Shown: piece after piece, positions 35,130 through 46,567 of the stretch
Numbering within the stretch: the first letter of the stretch is position 1
How the letters are laid out: every line of letters begins with the position of its first letter
Assembly: GCA_003971905.1 (NCBI GenBank)
Contig: RSEE01000095.1
Location: 1-64,000, forward strand
Reading direction: 5' to 3'
DNA: 64,000 nucleotides
Source of the DNA: Moniliella sp. 'wahieum'
Taxonomy: Eukaryota; Basidiomycota; Moniliellomycetes; Moniliellales; Moniliellaceae
The notes under the pieces: model-generated
Seen by the model: the letters and a program-made list of their open reading frames with translations, nothing else
Databases searched by the model: none
Told to the model about the DNA's origin: nothing
Program-made: the position numbers and the translations under genes

Positions 35130-37367
35130 ATGTCGCGCCCCTATGCCCCCCTGCGGCCAATGCCGTCGCGGCAAGGCAGTGGCCAGTCGGTCTACACCGA
35201 CGCACTCTCCGACGTGACCCCCCCAGCCGATGGCCAGCCCCAACGCTCCAACGCACTCGCCTCCCTCTCCCAGTATCCCGACCATGCCAGTCCCCTCACC
35301 ACCATCGCCAGCCAGAACATCCCATCGCCCATTGACTATCCACCCTCGGCCGCCGGCCATGCCATTGCTCTTTCCCGTCCCCACGACGACGACACTGGCG
35401 CCATCGTGCCTCTGCCCTCGCCCAATGCCTCGGACGCGGACCACAGCCTCTCCCACAGCACCGCAACCGCTACCACCAATGCCCAGCACTTGCCTCACCA
35501 TGATCACCCTGCTGCACCCATGCTCCAGTCCAACATTCCGCCCAGTGCGTCGGGCGCCCAACGTGAAGACGCTTGGGGTGATACACTCGCTTCTCTAGAG
35601 CGCCGGTATCCCACTGCCACTCCCTCGGGTCTTTCGCTTGTATCACACTACCTGCCGGGCAAGAGCACAAAGCTGCATCGTCTGGGCTCTCGTCGCCACC
35701 GCGGCCGCTCACTATACGATGATCAAAACAAATCGTCTGTCCGTTCTCCTCTGGCGCGGCCCCTGTCCCATCTGGTCCCCACCAGTGGTGGTGCTTTCCG
35801 TCGTTCGAGTGCGATCACACCTTCGATTTCGCGCATGAGCCGGTCCCAGGTAAATGGAAACCCTCTCTTCCAGCCCCTGACATTCCTGCTGCCTCGGCTT
35901 TGCACACCCGTAAAGTGGGAGCAGGCCGTGCTGCCTGGGGCCTGATGGCGGAGGCAACGCCGCATTGGGTGCGGGTGGCTATGAAGATGACGATGGTGTC
36001 GACATTGCAACCACCAGGGGGCTACCGCGACTGAACCCGGCAGTGGTGGCCCTGGACTCATCCGTCGTGTGACGGGCCGCCGCCGCAACGGCCAGACTCA
36101 AGCTACCGAAGGGGAACAATTTACCTCAGAACCAATGGAAAAGTACATCGACGATGACGAGGACGATGATGCATCGCTCGACAAGGTTGGAATTTTGCAT
36201 CGTACCTTTGGTGGATTGGTGTGGCGTCTGACAGGGCGTAAGGACAAGATTCAGCCCGCTTCGGTGGAACAAATTTAAATGGGCATTGTTCGCAGGCAAT
36301 TTGCTGCTCACGCTGTATGGAATCGCTGCTTTGGTCGGCACAATCCTCACGTGGACGCGCGTCTGGAGCAAATCAGACAACGTGCTCGTGTCAGCCAGGA
36401 TTGAGTTGATTTGTACGTATTTTTCGACGCTGTCTTTGATTCTGATTTGTTTAATTGACCACCCCACTCCCTCATAACAGTATCGACGGTAGCCGCCACT
36501 CTGTTTTTTGTGCGGCTGTTGTGGGTTGGTGCGGAATCCTACTTAATAACAGGGCTTTTCTTACAGTGTGGAACCTGCTCCTGTGGATCTCATTTGCTTT
36601 TCTTGTTGCACCGGGGTACCTGGCTTACAAGAAGCACACGTTCAACCTAGAGGGTAAGACCAACGAGCTGTGGAGCCGCTCGTTGAATGTGGCCCAAAGG
36701 AGAATAGTCCAGAACACACTGAGCTGCTGCGGGTATTACAACCCCGCGATCGAAGCGTCTGAGACCAATCTATGCTACGCACGCAGTTCTCTGCCCGGGT
36801 GCAAGGGGCGTTTCCTTCGCTTTGAGCGGATGATGTTCCGCTACTTTTACACGGCCGCATTCCCGTGGTTGGGCCGCACCTGTGTCTCGTGGTGTTAGGT
36901 CTGTTGTGCTCCAACCACGTGACCTATCGCTTTGGCAAGGGCATTACCCCGCCTCCATACCAGCTCGATCCTGCGACTGCTCGGACCATTAAGGACGACT
37001 TCCTTTCCCAGTTGGCCCAGATCTATTCGCCCGAGCTTGTGCGGCAAGTGCTGGAGGCACAACGGCGCAATGTGGTCCGCAAGCAACGCATGGTCCCCGG
37101 AACCCCGGGGAGCAAGCACCGCTCGTTCCTGTACCTCCCCGGCACCCCTACTGCTAGTGGTACAGCGGCCCACACCATGGCTGCCTCCATCGTGCGGACT
37201 CCGGGGGGGCACACTGTTCCCTCCGCTTCGCTCCTGGCCGTCCCCGGCACCGAGCTTCTTCCCCCGACCGGCAGGCCCTATTTGGTGCCGGCATGCGGGT
37301 GGACGACTCTGACTCGTCTCTCGGGTCCGAGCAACTGGCCAGGATGGTTCCTACCCTTTCACACTAG
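35130..37367 (+). CDS. tsp2: Tsp2-type tetraspanin, with frameshifts
   Basis: A four-pass membrane organiser of the basidiomycete Tsp2 class. The start at 35130 (MSRPYAPLRPMPSRQGSGQS) opens a long disordered cytosolic N-terminus of about 380 codons, typical of the class. TM1 is FKWALFAGNLLLTLYGIAAL. A 68-base intron (36413-36480, GTACGT...ACAG) precedes STVAATL. TM2 and TM3 lie in shifted frames (AAVVGWCGILLNN, WNLLLWISFAFLVAPGYLAY). The large extracellular loop has FNLEGKTNELWSRSL, the hallmark SCCGYY and LPGCK. TM4 is LCLVVLGLLCSNHVTYRFGK. The tail ends MRVDDSDSSLGSEQLARM with a stop at 37365-37367. At least five frame changes occur, one at six T (36503-36508). Family firm. Confidence 0.88.
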
Positions 37368-39107
37368 AGCTTTCTCACTTTTTGACCATCCACTCCGTTC
37401 AACGTTCAACGTTCAACAGCGATGTTGTAGCATTGATCTGCCATTCCTTTTATCCTCTTCCTGTTTTTTGTTTTTTTATCTCCTCCCAAGCACTCTAATA
37501 TGACTGAGCTGGTTCACCAACCCTCTATCCTCTCCTCTTGCTCTTCTCCCGAGCATAGATTCCCCGAAAGCATGTTGAGCTTCCTTTTTCCCTGTGCCTC
37601 CTACCTATGATTGCACCCCCCCCCCCACCCCCATCCCCGCCCTTTTCTTTCTAGCAGCCACCTCGACACATCCCCATGCTTATCCTACTATGACCCGCGT
37701 TCGTGGCGCGTGCTGGAAGGAGCATGAACCTGTGACGTGCGAGACGTGTAATCTGTTGAAACCGTTTTGAGCCGGATCTCTTGTGTGCTGCTCTGCTTGT
37801 ATTGTAGAACAGCTGGAATCACCTCCGTCGACAAGTCAGCCAGGCTCCGTCGGAAGTACTCCACGAACAGCCAACATTCATATGAACACTTGCAAGGGAT
37901 GGGCGCGGTTGCACTGTCTGCACACGTCTGGAACGTCATTAATCATTCCTCTTCTCCAAGTTCCAAATAATGGTGGGGTCAGTGTGATGGATGAGGCCGA
38001 TGAGGCCTGAGAAAGCCTAAGAGCCGGGTCGTCCAGCCTCTTAGTACAATTGGTTATCCTGTACCCACTGATTGTGTGGGTCAGACACCCCATTAGTATC
38101 GTCGATGCGGTTCATCGATGGTCGCGGTTCTGACTGCTCAAGAGGTCCTCCAGTCGCAATGGGCTACGTCGTGAGAGCTACCCGCATCTCGGCGTTCATG
38201 TGCCGGATTCACTCACTGGTCCTAGTGCGGTGTACAACTCACACTGACCGACCGGTCTTCACAGGGTCATCGGCGGGGTACTTGATAGAGTAAGAGTTTG
38301 GAGCACTCGATCGGAATTCTATTCTGGATCAGCGCTCAGCTGAAAAGCAGCCGTCAGACAGAGTGTGAAGGCAAAGTAACGCATCGGGCATGGCGGCAAG
38401 TCTTCCAACAACGTCTGAAGGGATTGAAGGAGACAGGAAACAGGAGACAGGAGACAGAGAGAAGGGAGCGAGCAGGCCCGGATGCGCAGCTTGCAACCGG
38501 AACTCTTCCGCCCGATAAGCGAGGTGGCCGTCACTGATCATCAACTTGAGGGCCGTGCGGGGGAACCCTAGCACTACCCTCCCGCAGTTGGTACTTCAGA
38601 TGGCTCTGCTTGGATCAATTGGATGGATCCGCATTGCTTGGGCGCTGGGACGAGCGAAACCTAGAAGGGCCACAGCGTGGGCGTTCAAGCGCGGACGGGG
38701 TATTGACAAGTCAGCCGTTGCCACGACGTCGAGCCAGATCGATGGTAGATGAGGGATGAAGTTGGAGATTCCTTTCCAACAGACGCTCTTTACCTCACCT
38801 ATGCCAGCCATGCATGTCAGCCCATGTCACCCCCCTTTGTGGCTCATGCTCTCACACAGCCATCTTATTGACCCTTGGTCCCATCGAGCTTGGAGGAAAT
38901 GCATCATAGACTGCCCCCGTACCTCCTGGGGATGTGCCAACCCTAGTGCACCAGGGGAGGACAGGGGCAGTGTCCCCTCATCGGCCGCCACCAGATCTTA
39001 TCTGAATCTGACTGATCAATCTGACGAGCTGCCTCTTAAATACCCCAACCCCTTGCGCTGCGCTCTCCATCTCCACCACCTCCCCCTCCACCCTTGCCAC
39101 CACCACC
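37368..39107. other. Spacer between tetraspanin and subtilase
   Basis: A triple GTTCAAC word lies at 37400-37418 and a C run at 37617-37632. No gene recognised. A TTAAATA element at about 39035, some 70 bases before the subtilase ATG, is a possible TATA box. Confidence 0.4.
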
Positions 39108-40790
39108 ATGCGTCTTTTCACTGCGGTAACCCTAGCCTTCGCAGCTGTAGTGGGTGCGCGACCGACACCACCCAGCTTTGTACCCGGAGAACAGTGCAGG
39201 ATGCTTCGGTCATCCCAGCCACGCTCAAGAGCGCCACAACCACTTGGGCGAAGTCGAGGGCAAGTACATGGTCAAGCTCAAGCGTGGGGTATCCTCTAGT
39301 GTGTTCTTGGCTCATCAGCAGCTTATTGCCTCGGCCCAAAGCGAAGCAAATGCGTACTACGGATTCTCATCTGCTGAGCGGGAGACGCACGGCATCCGGC
39401 ACGTGTATGACCTCGATACCCATCTTCAAGGCTATGCTGGCGGTTCACCGACGATGTGCTGGCTTTATCCGGGCCCAGCCAGAGGTAGAGTACGTGGAGC
39501 GCGACTCGATTGTCAAAACCATGGAGATCCCTCCGGAAGAAACAGATGCGTCTGCCCAGCATTTACTCTCCCGCCTCCCCTATCGTCTCTGGCAAGCATG
39601 TCACCCAGAGGGGCGCCCCTTGGGGCTGGCACGTATTTCTCATCGCGGAAGAACTAGGGCTTTGGCAACTTTAACAAATATGTCTATGACCCTACCGCGG
39701 GGGCCGGCGTAACTGCTTACATTATCGAGTACGTTTTCCCTCCATCCGCAGGAAATGCCTTGCCGCAGAGCTACTTGACCTCTAACCCACCCACGACAGT
39801 ACTGGCATCTACATTCACCACGCTGATTTCGGAGGTCGTGCGCGCTGGGGTAAGACGATCCCTTCAGGTGATGTTGACGAAGATGGCAATGGACATGGCA
39901 CCCATTGCGCTGGCACCATTGGCGGCACAACCTATGGTGTCTCGAAAAATGCGGACTTGGTCGCGGTCAAGGTGCTAAGCAGCTCGGGTTCGGGCACCAT
40001 GTCGGACGTGACAGCGGGGTACTGTGGGCCGTGAATGATGCCAAGGAAATTTCAGCCAAACTTGCCTCGTCCGACCCAGCAACGCGCAAGAAGCACAAGG
40101 GATTTGTGGCCAACATGTCCTGGGTGGTGGTAAGTCGCCTACCCTGGATGCTGCCGTGAACGGTGCCGTCTCTTCCGGTCTTCACTTTGCTGTGGCAGCC
40201 GGGAACGAGAACTCGAATGCATGCAACGTGTCCCCGGCAGGCGCCAAGTTGCCTGTGACGGTGGGTGCGTCGGACGTGGGCGACAAGCGGGCCTATTTCT
40301 CCAACAAGGGCGAATGTGTTGACATTTTCGCTCCGGGGCTCAACATCAAGTCCACCTGGAACACCGGTAAGGAGGCGACCGCTATTTGTCGGGTACATCC
40401 ATGGCCACCCCGCACACCGTGGGCTTGCTAGCGTACCTTCTTAGCATTTACGGTACCGACGACTTTGCCACGATCGAGGGCGCGATTCCTATGCCCTCTG
40501 TTGAAGAGGTGGCACTTCAGTATGCTCAGAAGGACTTAGCCAATGCCCTTCGTACGCATGTCAAGTCTCTATTCCAAGCGAATAGCCTACTGCCCGCTTC
40601 CGTTCTCGAATGGATGGTTGGTATTCTTGCTTCGGGGCCCGTGCCCTCGCCCCAGGCATCCGTTGTCTCGGTGCTTCACCCTACGGATCTCAAGAAGGCG
40701 CTCGTATCGTTTGCTACCAAGGGCACTCTTACTGATGTCCAGGGGAGTCCCAATGTGCTGGCGTTCAACAATGCTACCACGCTAGCGTAA
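39108..40790 (+). CDS. Secreted subtilisin-like serine protease (S8), with frameshifts
   Basis: A proteinase K-like secreted endopeptidase. The ATG at 39108, in CACCACCATGC context, starts a signal peptide ([19 protein letters not shown]). An I9-type propeptide follows in shifted frames: [42 protein letters not shown] 71-base intron (39729-39799, GTACGT...ACAG) splits the catalytic Asp codon of I-I-D-T-G-I-Y-I-H-H. The catalytic His is in [14 protein letters not shown] (codon 39894), the oxyanion region is FVANMSW, and the catalytic Ser is in SGTSMATPH (codon 40398). [20 protein letters not shown] and [11 protein letters not shown] are typical S8 blocks. The stop TAA is at 40788. About six frame changes occur. 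The C-terminal 100 codons are less conserved. Confidence 0.92.
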
Positions 40791-42503
40791 TGTCGAGAGG
40801 ATATTTCTTCTCATGGACACAATGCGAACATCGATCCCTTCTTTATTCTCTTCTTTCCAGCACAAGCTGTTTCAATCTGTATCAATGCCGTACGCGCCGT
40901 CGGCGAGATATATGATAGCGCATAACAAAGGGCGTGCAAATAGGATTGATGTAGGGCAGAGGCCAACGAAAAAACAGCCAGTAAAAAGCAGGTTGCCCGC
41001 CCTGAATAGCATCCAATATCCGTCAGTTGTGGGTTGAAGCGGGGTTAGAGGTACTAGGTAATCGGTAATCTGAGAGACCACTGTCTGCAGTATTTCCCAT
41101 ACTGCCATCACAGCGTTTTGGTGAAAATACTCTGGAGAGACTGGAATGAGGATGGGAGAAGGCGGGCGTAATAGGTGGGTCCGTTGGATGAGAGCCAAAG
41201 CAATACCCCCCATTGATGACACGAGAGCAAGACGGACGGTCTCCACCGGGCCAGCACTTTGACCGGAGCCAATGGACGCACACGTTTATCTATCCCGGCG
41301 GGAAAGGAGCTGGATAATCTTTCCGTCAAGGAAGTGACTTCGTCCCGTTTCTGGGTATGGTACTGCCCCACCCTTTTGATTATAGTCGCATCCCGGCTTG
41401 GCGGGAAACGTGGGGTACTTTGGCTCTTGGTCAGGAGCGGGGTGACGGCAGGGAGAGGCTTCCCAGCTGATGAGAGCGCAAAAGGGGTGCTGGCGGGTGT
41501 TCGCCATGGCAGCCTTCACAACCGCTCTTGCGGACGCTGAGTGAGCTGCCTCACTTCTAACCCTCTGGCCATTCGTCAGCCACAATAGCCTTGGCTCGTG
41601 CCGCAACAGTTGACCCCCCTTTCTCCCAGCCGGATACAAAATCGAACTACTTGTGGCTATAGTTCCAATCCATTATGGCTTTGGGGTCTTTGAGGATCTT
41701 CCAGGCTGCTGCTCGCGTGGCCCTGCAATCACCTCGGCATCCGCCTGTGTTGTTCTAGCTCACATCCGACCGCGTATCGAGATCGTGCCTGCCTGCTGTG
41801 TGAACAAGTCCTCAAGTCTGCGAAAGAAGCATACAATACGGAATGCTATAAATGTTTGATTGTGGCCTGGCACCCAGTGACGAGGTTCATCTCTTCTTCC
41901 TTCTGCGCATGCCGCGCAGCTGGTTGAAAATGGCAAGGGTCCCGAGTATCCTACCCTTTGTCTGTTGTGTTGCACCCGCTTCACGGCTTGGCGTTTGCGG
42001 ATAGAAGCCCCAGGGGAATCGTACTTTCCTTTCTGCGTCCAGTAGCTGCTTCCCTCCCACCCGCAACTGTCGATCACATCCTGGAGAGCTAACCCCACTG
42101 GGCCTGTGGCTCCTAGCCAACACATACTGACTGAGCCCAAGTTTTGCTGGCACGTCACCCTACAAGCTGGAACGCAAGGCATCGAGTTGGGCTGTCACTG
42201 AAGGTAGTCCAAGCAATGAGCTCGTCATGCCTACAGAAAAGTAGTAGTAGCCCCACTGAGTTAACCCCTTTCCCCTTGCCTGGATATCACAGTTGGATCG
42301 GTTGCCACTGGCATCACGGCATCGGGAAGGAAGGGTGGTCCTAGGCGCAGCAACGCGGGTCAGTCGGAGCACTAGCGAGCTGAGTCTGCTATCTATTTCG
42401 CCCTTTCAAAGGCGCGAGCGCAGATAATGAAGAGTCATGGTACAATGGCACAGAGCTCCTTGGGTCGAGTACACGCTCTCCCTCGTCCCGATCGAAGAGC
42501 AAA
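40791..42503. other. Spacer with one possible small membrane-protein ORF
   Basis: Apart from the minus-strand frame at 40872-41246 (listed separately), nothing recognisable is seen. Confidence 0.4.
40872..41246 (-). CDS. Possible small membrane protein fragment
   Basis: About 124 open codons with two hydrophobic segments (RLALVSSMGGIALALIQ; RAGNLLFTGCFFVGL and beyond) and a protein-like middle (ILQTVVSQITDYLVPL). The frame has no upstream ATG before 41246, so an unseen 5' exon or a frameshift would be needed. Convergent with the subtilase gene, whose stop lies about 80 bases away. Family unknown. Confidence 0.25.
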   Translation of the reverse strand: METVRLALVSSMGGIALALIQRTHLLRPPSPILIPVSPEYFHQNAVMAVWEILQTVVSQITDYLVPLTPLQPTTDGYWMLFRAGNLLFTGCFFVGLCPTSILFARPLLCAIIYLADGAYGIDTD

Positions 42504-42843
42504 TTACTGCTTCTTACTGTAGTACTTGCGCAAGTGGAAGTTGATCGTCGGCTTGGGCGCAGCCCCAGGACCATTCTATCAAGAAGTATCAGTATCAGAT
42601 CGACCCAGCGCCGAGCGCCTGGCGCCTAGCGCCAAGAGGGAGGACAGAAAGGGAGGTGGGACGTACCTTGGCCTTCATGCAGCGTCCCAGCGCGGAGGCC
42701 GTCTCGGCGCATGCGCCAATGTTGATCAGGTCGCCCCTCGACGACCAGCAGGCAAGCATGGCGGCAAACTCGGGTGCGCAGGGAGTCTTCCCAGGCATAC
42801 GCTTGGAGCGCACATACACCTTGTCCAAGCTGAACCCAGCCAT
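42504..42843 (-). CDS. mrp10: Mitochondrial small-subunit ribosomal protein mS37 (Mrp10)
   Basis: A twin CX9C (CHCH) protein of the mitochondrial ribosome small subunit, imported through the Mia40 pathway. Exon 1 (42667-42843) begins MAGFSLDKVYVRSKRMPGK. The first pair is PCAPEFAAMLACW and the second is ACAETASALGRC, each with nine residues between the cysteines. A 91-base intron (42576-42666, GTACGT...ATAG) leads to exon 2 (42504-42575), NGPGAAPKPTINFHLRKYYS and a short Lys-rich end. The total is 82 residues, close to fungal Mrp10. The frame is intact. CX9C proteins such as Cox-assembly factors are alternatives, but the R-S-K-R...ML-CWSS...C pattern fits Mrp10 best. Confidence 0.85.
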
Positions 42844-43396
42844 GGTCAAGAGCCCGAAGTGTGGATTGGTAGGGGGATCAAAGTGTGGACGCCGTGTTAG
42901 ATTCGGGACGTCCATTTCTTCCCAGCCGGCTGCAGCGGGCGGAATTTACCAGGGGAGGAGATAGGGGCGGAGTCGGCGATTTAACATTTCAATGTGAACA
43001 CCACAATCCCTGCTAGCGTTTTACACCATCCGCTATTTGTTGGCAGTCGCGCCAACTTCGTTCGGGTCAGGACCGTCTCGGCTTCCACGTTGCGACGGGG
43101 TTGTGATGCTGTCATGCAAAGCCTCGGTAGAAGACATGTTGCCTCGCTGATACGCATACGGCACCCAGGTGCGTTACATGTCCATACCGTAGAAGGCTGT
43201 CTGCTACAATCAATCACCGCAGACACATGGGACCAATGCTATCATACCAGTGTGTTGGGTGCAGACAGTCAAGAGCGAAGGGGACAGAGATGTGGGTAGA
43301 TAGAGGGCAAACTAAAGCCATGAATAAAGAGAAGCAGCACAAACGATTAGCAAGGCCGGCGTGAGTTCGCCCAGTACTTACTGGACTGGCAGGTAC
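42844..43396. other. Short spacer between mrp10 and afg1
   Basis: About 550 bases separate two minus-strand mitochondrial genes. It must hold the mrp10 promoter and the afg1 3' end. No further gene seen. Confidence 0.4.
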
Positions 43397-45342
43397 CTAG
43401 GTATCTTGACTTCCAAAGGCATCGGTCATCTCAACCTCGCCCCGGGTCAAAGCCGCCTGAACGACATGCACGCTTATCCACTCGCTGACGCCTGCGCCTG
43501 GGCCAACTCCCGCGTATACCCTTGCCAGCGAACGCGCCTTCGTCGCATATGCCACTGTGCCCATCTCGTCAAACGAGAGAGAACACGCGCAAATGCAAAT
43601 AGTTCTTCCTCCCCGGCAAAGATGGGTTTCCCGGCACCCGCCAGTGCGTCACTCGATAATCCCTGCCAGTGGGTCAGTACTGTAATTCATATTCTCCAGT
43701 GGGAAGAGGGGCAGCAAGATGGAGAGAAATACGTACTTGGTCGTGAAGCATACGTTGCACAGTGGGGTCGTACGAATCGTCCGCCTCACCCTGTTTGCTG
43801 GGATCAAGGAATAGGTGCAACACTGGTCCTTCAGTCAGCAGGATGAGCTGCGTGTGAGCCTCATAAATGGCATCGATGAAGGTGATAAAGCGACGGGCCA
43901 CGTCGCGCTGGTCAATGCCCATTCGGGGCACCCCCTCAACGAAAACCACCTTGTACGCCCGACAGACTGCAATGTAATCCGCCGCACTCGTCGGGCTACC
44001 ACACAGACTCGCAAAGTCAAACTTGGCCACTGTCGTAGGAGTAATGAGGTCGTCTGGATCCGCTGGATCATGAGTAAGGGGAGAAGACTGTGAGGAGTTG
44101 GTGGGTTTGATAGAGTAGGGTACGGTCAAGGTACGTCCCCAAACCTCGACTTGTTCCCCCTGCCGTTCGGCGGGGGGGCCGCCGGCCACGTTCATGTAGC
44201 GTTCCCAGAGTGAGTTGAACGCCGCCGTGTCCTCGGGTTGATGGGCGTCGAAGTAGACCCTCGTTTGAGCACGTTTGCGCCGACGGTAGTCAGTGCCAGA
44301 GTCGAGGTCGACGACATCGAGTGTACGCTCCAACAGCTTGATGGCCGGAATGAAGGACTCGCGCTGGATTCCGTTGCGGTAGAGCTCGGTTGGATGCCGG
44401 TTCGAGGTCAGTACAATCACTACCCCATACTCCACAATGAGCTTGGTAAGCAAGGTGCGGAGAATCATCGCATCTGCAATGTCAGTGACCTGGAACTCGT
44501 CAAAGCACAGTACCTCGGCCCTGTTTGCAATCTCTGGCCACCAGGTCAGTTACATCTACTTGCAGATGAAGCTGTCCCTCTGAGTCAGCGGACACCTGTG
44601 CATCCCCAGCAGAGGCAGAAGACAGGTTGGACGCTTGGGCATTCGTCGCAGAGCCAAAGAGCTTCTTGTAGAAATGGGTGCGCTTGTGTACATCAATCAT
44701 AAACTGGTGAAAGTGGATCCGCTCCTTGCGTTGCACACGCGAAGGAGCGTGTCGTAAAACAAGTCCATAAGCATACTCTTGCCGGTGCCCACGTCGCCGT
44801 AGAGTACATTCCACGTGGGGTGCCAGCGGGAGGCATGGCGGTCAGCTCCATAGGAGCAGCGGAAGAAGTGGAACGGGCACCAAAGCCCACTGCCGAGAAG
44901 AGTTTGCCAAACAAGCCACCTGCGCTCGACCCCTTGGATCCATCTGACATAGGATGATCCTCAAGCCACTTCTTGGCTGCTTCGACCGTTGCGGGTGGGG
45001 CCTCCGGAGGGTTTTGCGCATGAGACGAGATCGCATCATTCAACGACTGGAATTTGGCCGCAATCTGCCGTTGAAAAGGATCGTCGGACAACGTGCCCTG
45101 CAGGACAAGTCGGTTGTAACGTGCAACGGGGCCTTGAGCAGTGTTCCCAGAAACAGACGCAGGGGACGCAGCTGTCGACAGGCCCTTGATGTCGACCGGC
45201 ACGGCCTGGGCCGAGGAGATGGCAGCAGGCTCCCACGCACTAGGTGTGGTGAGCATCCCCCTGGCCCCGGCCCAGAGGGGCGGCAGGCGTGCAGGCGCTG
45301 CAGTCTGGGCACCCGTGCTGGCACGCGCAGAGGCACACGCAT
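43397..45342 (-). CDS. afg1: Afg1/Lace1-family mitochondrial AAA ATPase, with frameshifts
   Basis: A ZapE/Afg1-type ATPase involved in turnover of mitochondrially encoded respiratory subunits. The start at 45342 gives an Arg-rich presequence ([19 protein letters not shown]). After a slip, the body continues with [20 protein letters not shown]. Walker A is [15 protein letters not shown] (about 44795), then [17 protein letters not shown], and Walker B is [20 protein letters not shown] (about 44500). Further hallmarks are [27 protein letters not shown] and [21 protein letters not shown] 74-base intron (43663-43736, GTACGT...GCAG) leads to [14 protein letters not shown] and, after a slip, [20 protein letters not shown]. 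The stop at 43397 depends on that last frame. About four frame changes occur. Confidence 0.9.
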
Positions 45343-46032
45343 GAGGGAAGAGGGAGGCGGTGGTGGAGAGGCGTGGAGAGCAGGCGCGAAAGGCGATGGG
45401 ATCGGTCTGTCGGCTGGTCTCTGCTATAGTAGCCTAAGTTGGGCCAAGGCCTCCTAACCGGCTTTGTCCGATGCTCGCCAGCGGGCAGCCTGTGCTTTCA
45501 AAGTAGCTCACCTAGCACTAACAGCGGCCGCCCGGCGGGAACAAGTGGCTGGGTGGGAACAGCAGGAACACCTCCCACGGCGTCACTGTCCCGTCGGCGG
45601 GCGTTCGGGGTTAGGCAAATGCATTTGAAATTTGATTGCCAAGCGCCTGTTCCTCTGTCCTGCGCGTCATCGACCATCACATCCGCAAACTTCCACAGCC
45701 GCGGCGCTAAGCCCCATCCAGGCCCAAGACCAGGCCCAGTAAGACATGGACTGAGCATTGGGCACGTCGAACACAAGCATGGTCAACGTCGTAGCCGACG
45801 GCGGGATGGTCTGGATGGCCAAAGGGGACTCCCGAGAGTTTGATGCGCTTGGATCGATCTTCATTTTTACCTCCTGCACCTCAACAATGCGGAAAAATTC
45901 TGCGCCCTTCAGATCAAGTCAAACGTCTAACCCCCCCACAACATCATTAGGATGGTTCCTCATCATCATCTCAACACCTCCACCCCATGTAGCCGGCTGT
46001 GATGGTATCCACACAGTAGTCCTCTCACTGCA
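45343..46032. other. Spacer with a possible coding fragment
   Basis: It separates afg1 from the GNAT gene; both are on the minus strand. Apart from the frame at 45667-45918 nothing is supported. Confidence 0.4.
45667..45918 (-). CDS. Unrecognised coding fragment
   Basis: An open stretch of about 80 codons reading DLKGAEFFRIVEVQEVKMKI and then TIPPSATTLTMLVFDVPNAQ, protein-like and not low complexity. Just upstream another frame offers EMMMRNHPNDVVGGLDV, so a gene broken by a frameshift at a run of seven G (45935-45941 region) is conceivable. Family unknown. Confidence 0.25.
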   Translation of the reverse strand, partial: LDLKGAEFFRIVEVQEVKMKIDPSASNSRESPLAIQTIPPSATTLTMLVFDVPNAQSMSYWAWSWAWMGLSAAAVEVCGCDGR

Positions 46033-46567
46033 TCAAAGCTGCAGGTGCTTTTCGTAAAAGCGATCAGGATAGGGATCAGCGTTGAAACGAGGGATTTCGT
46101 GCCATCCGCCCAGGCGCTCATAGAATGCAATCGCCTCTGGCAGTGCCGTGTTGGTGTCCAATCGCAAGGTGGTAATACCAATCGCGCGAGCCTGTCCTCA
46201 AACCGCCTCCATCAATGCCACGTCCCAATCCAGCTTGCGCGCCGATGGTGATACCCACAGTCGCTTGACCTCCGCCACCGGTCCGCCCGAGCCTTTGAGC
46301 GCAACACAACCCAGTGGACCGGGTCCTGTGCCCGTCCAGCGCGGATGGCTAGGCAACTCGGAATCTCCAGTGGGGGAGCGCAAGGAAAAACGCGCCCTTG
46401 GGATCGACCAACGCCTCAACGTCGGGATCGGCACTGAGGTTCACATCAAATCCACCCTGGTCTTGAAATCGAGCGTTCAACTCGCCATAGTACTGCTCCA
46501 ACGCCCAAATCGAGGAAGAACGGGGGTGGAACACCTCAAGAGTGAAAGGGTTGGGATTGTGCGCCAT
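46033..46567 (-). CDS. GNAT-family N-acetyltransferase, with frameshifts
   Basis: An acetyl-CoA-dependent N-acetyltransferase of unknown substrate. The ATG at 46567 starts MAHNPNPFTLEVFHPRSSSI, followed by YGELNARFQDQGGFDVNLSA. After a frame change the fold's core continues: LGCVALKGSGGPVAEVKRLW, VSPSARKL...ALMEAV (strand 4 and the pyrophosphate-binding helix). A second slip near 46198 leads to ARAIGITTLRLDTNT, ALPEAIAFYERLGGWHEI and PYPDRFYEKHLQL, with a TGA at 46033. The protein would be about 175 residues, normal for a single GNAT domain. The usual R/Q-x-x-G-x-G/A signature is degraded (KLDWDV), which may reflect sequence error. Confidence 0.8.

Noticed and set aside
38024-38130. tRNA-like sequence (TTAGTACAATTGGTTA D-arm-like part, hairpin CCCAC/GTGGG, GGTTCATCG)
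   Set aside because: The acceptor stem does not pair, position 33 would be G instead of T, and the T arm is too far away. At most a degenerate tRNA-derived remnant.
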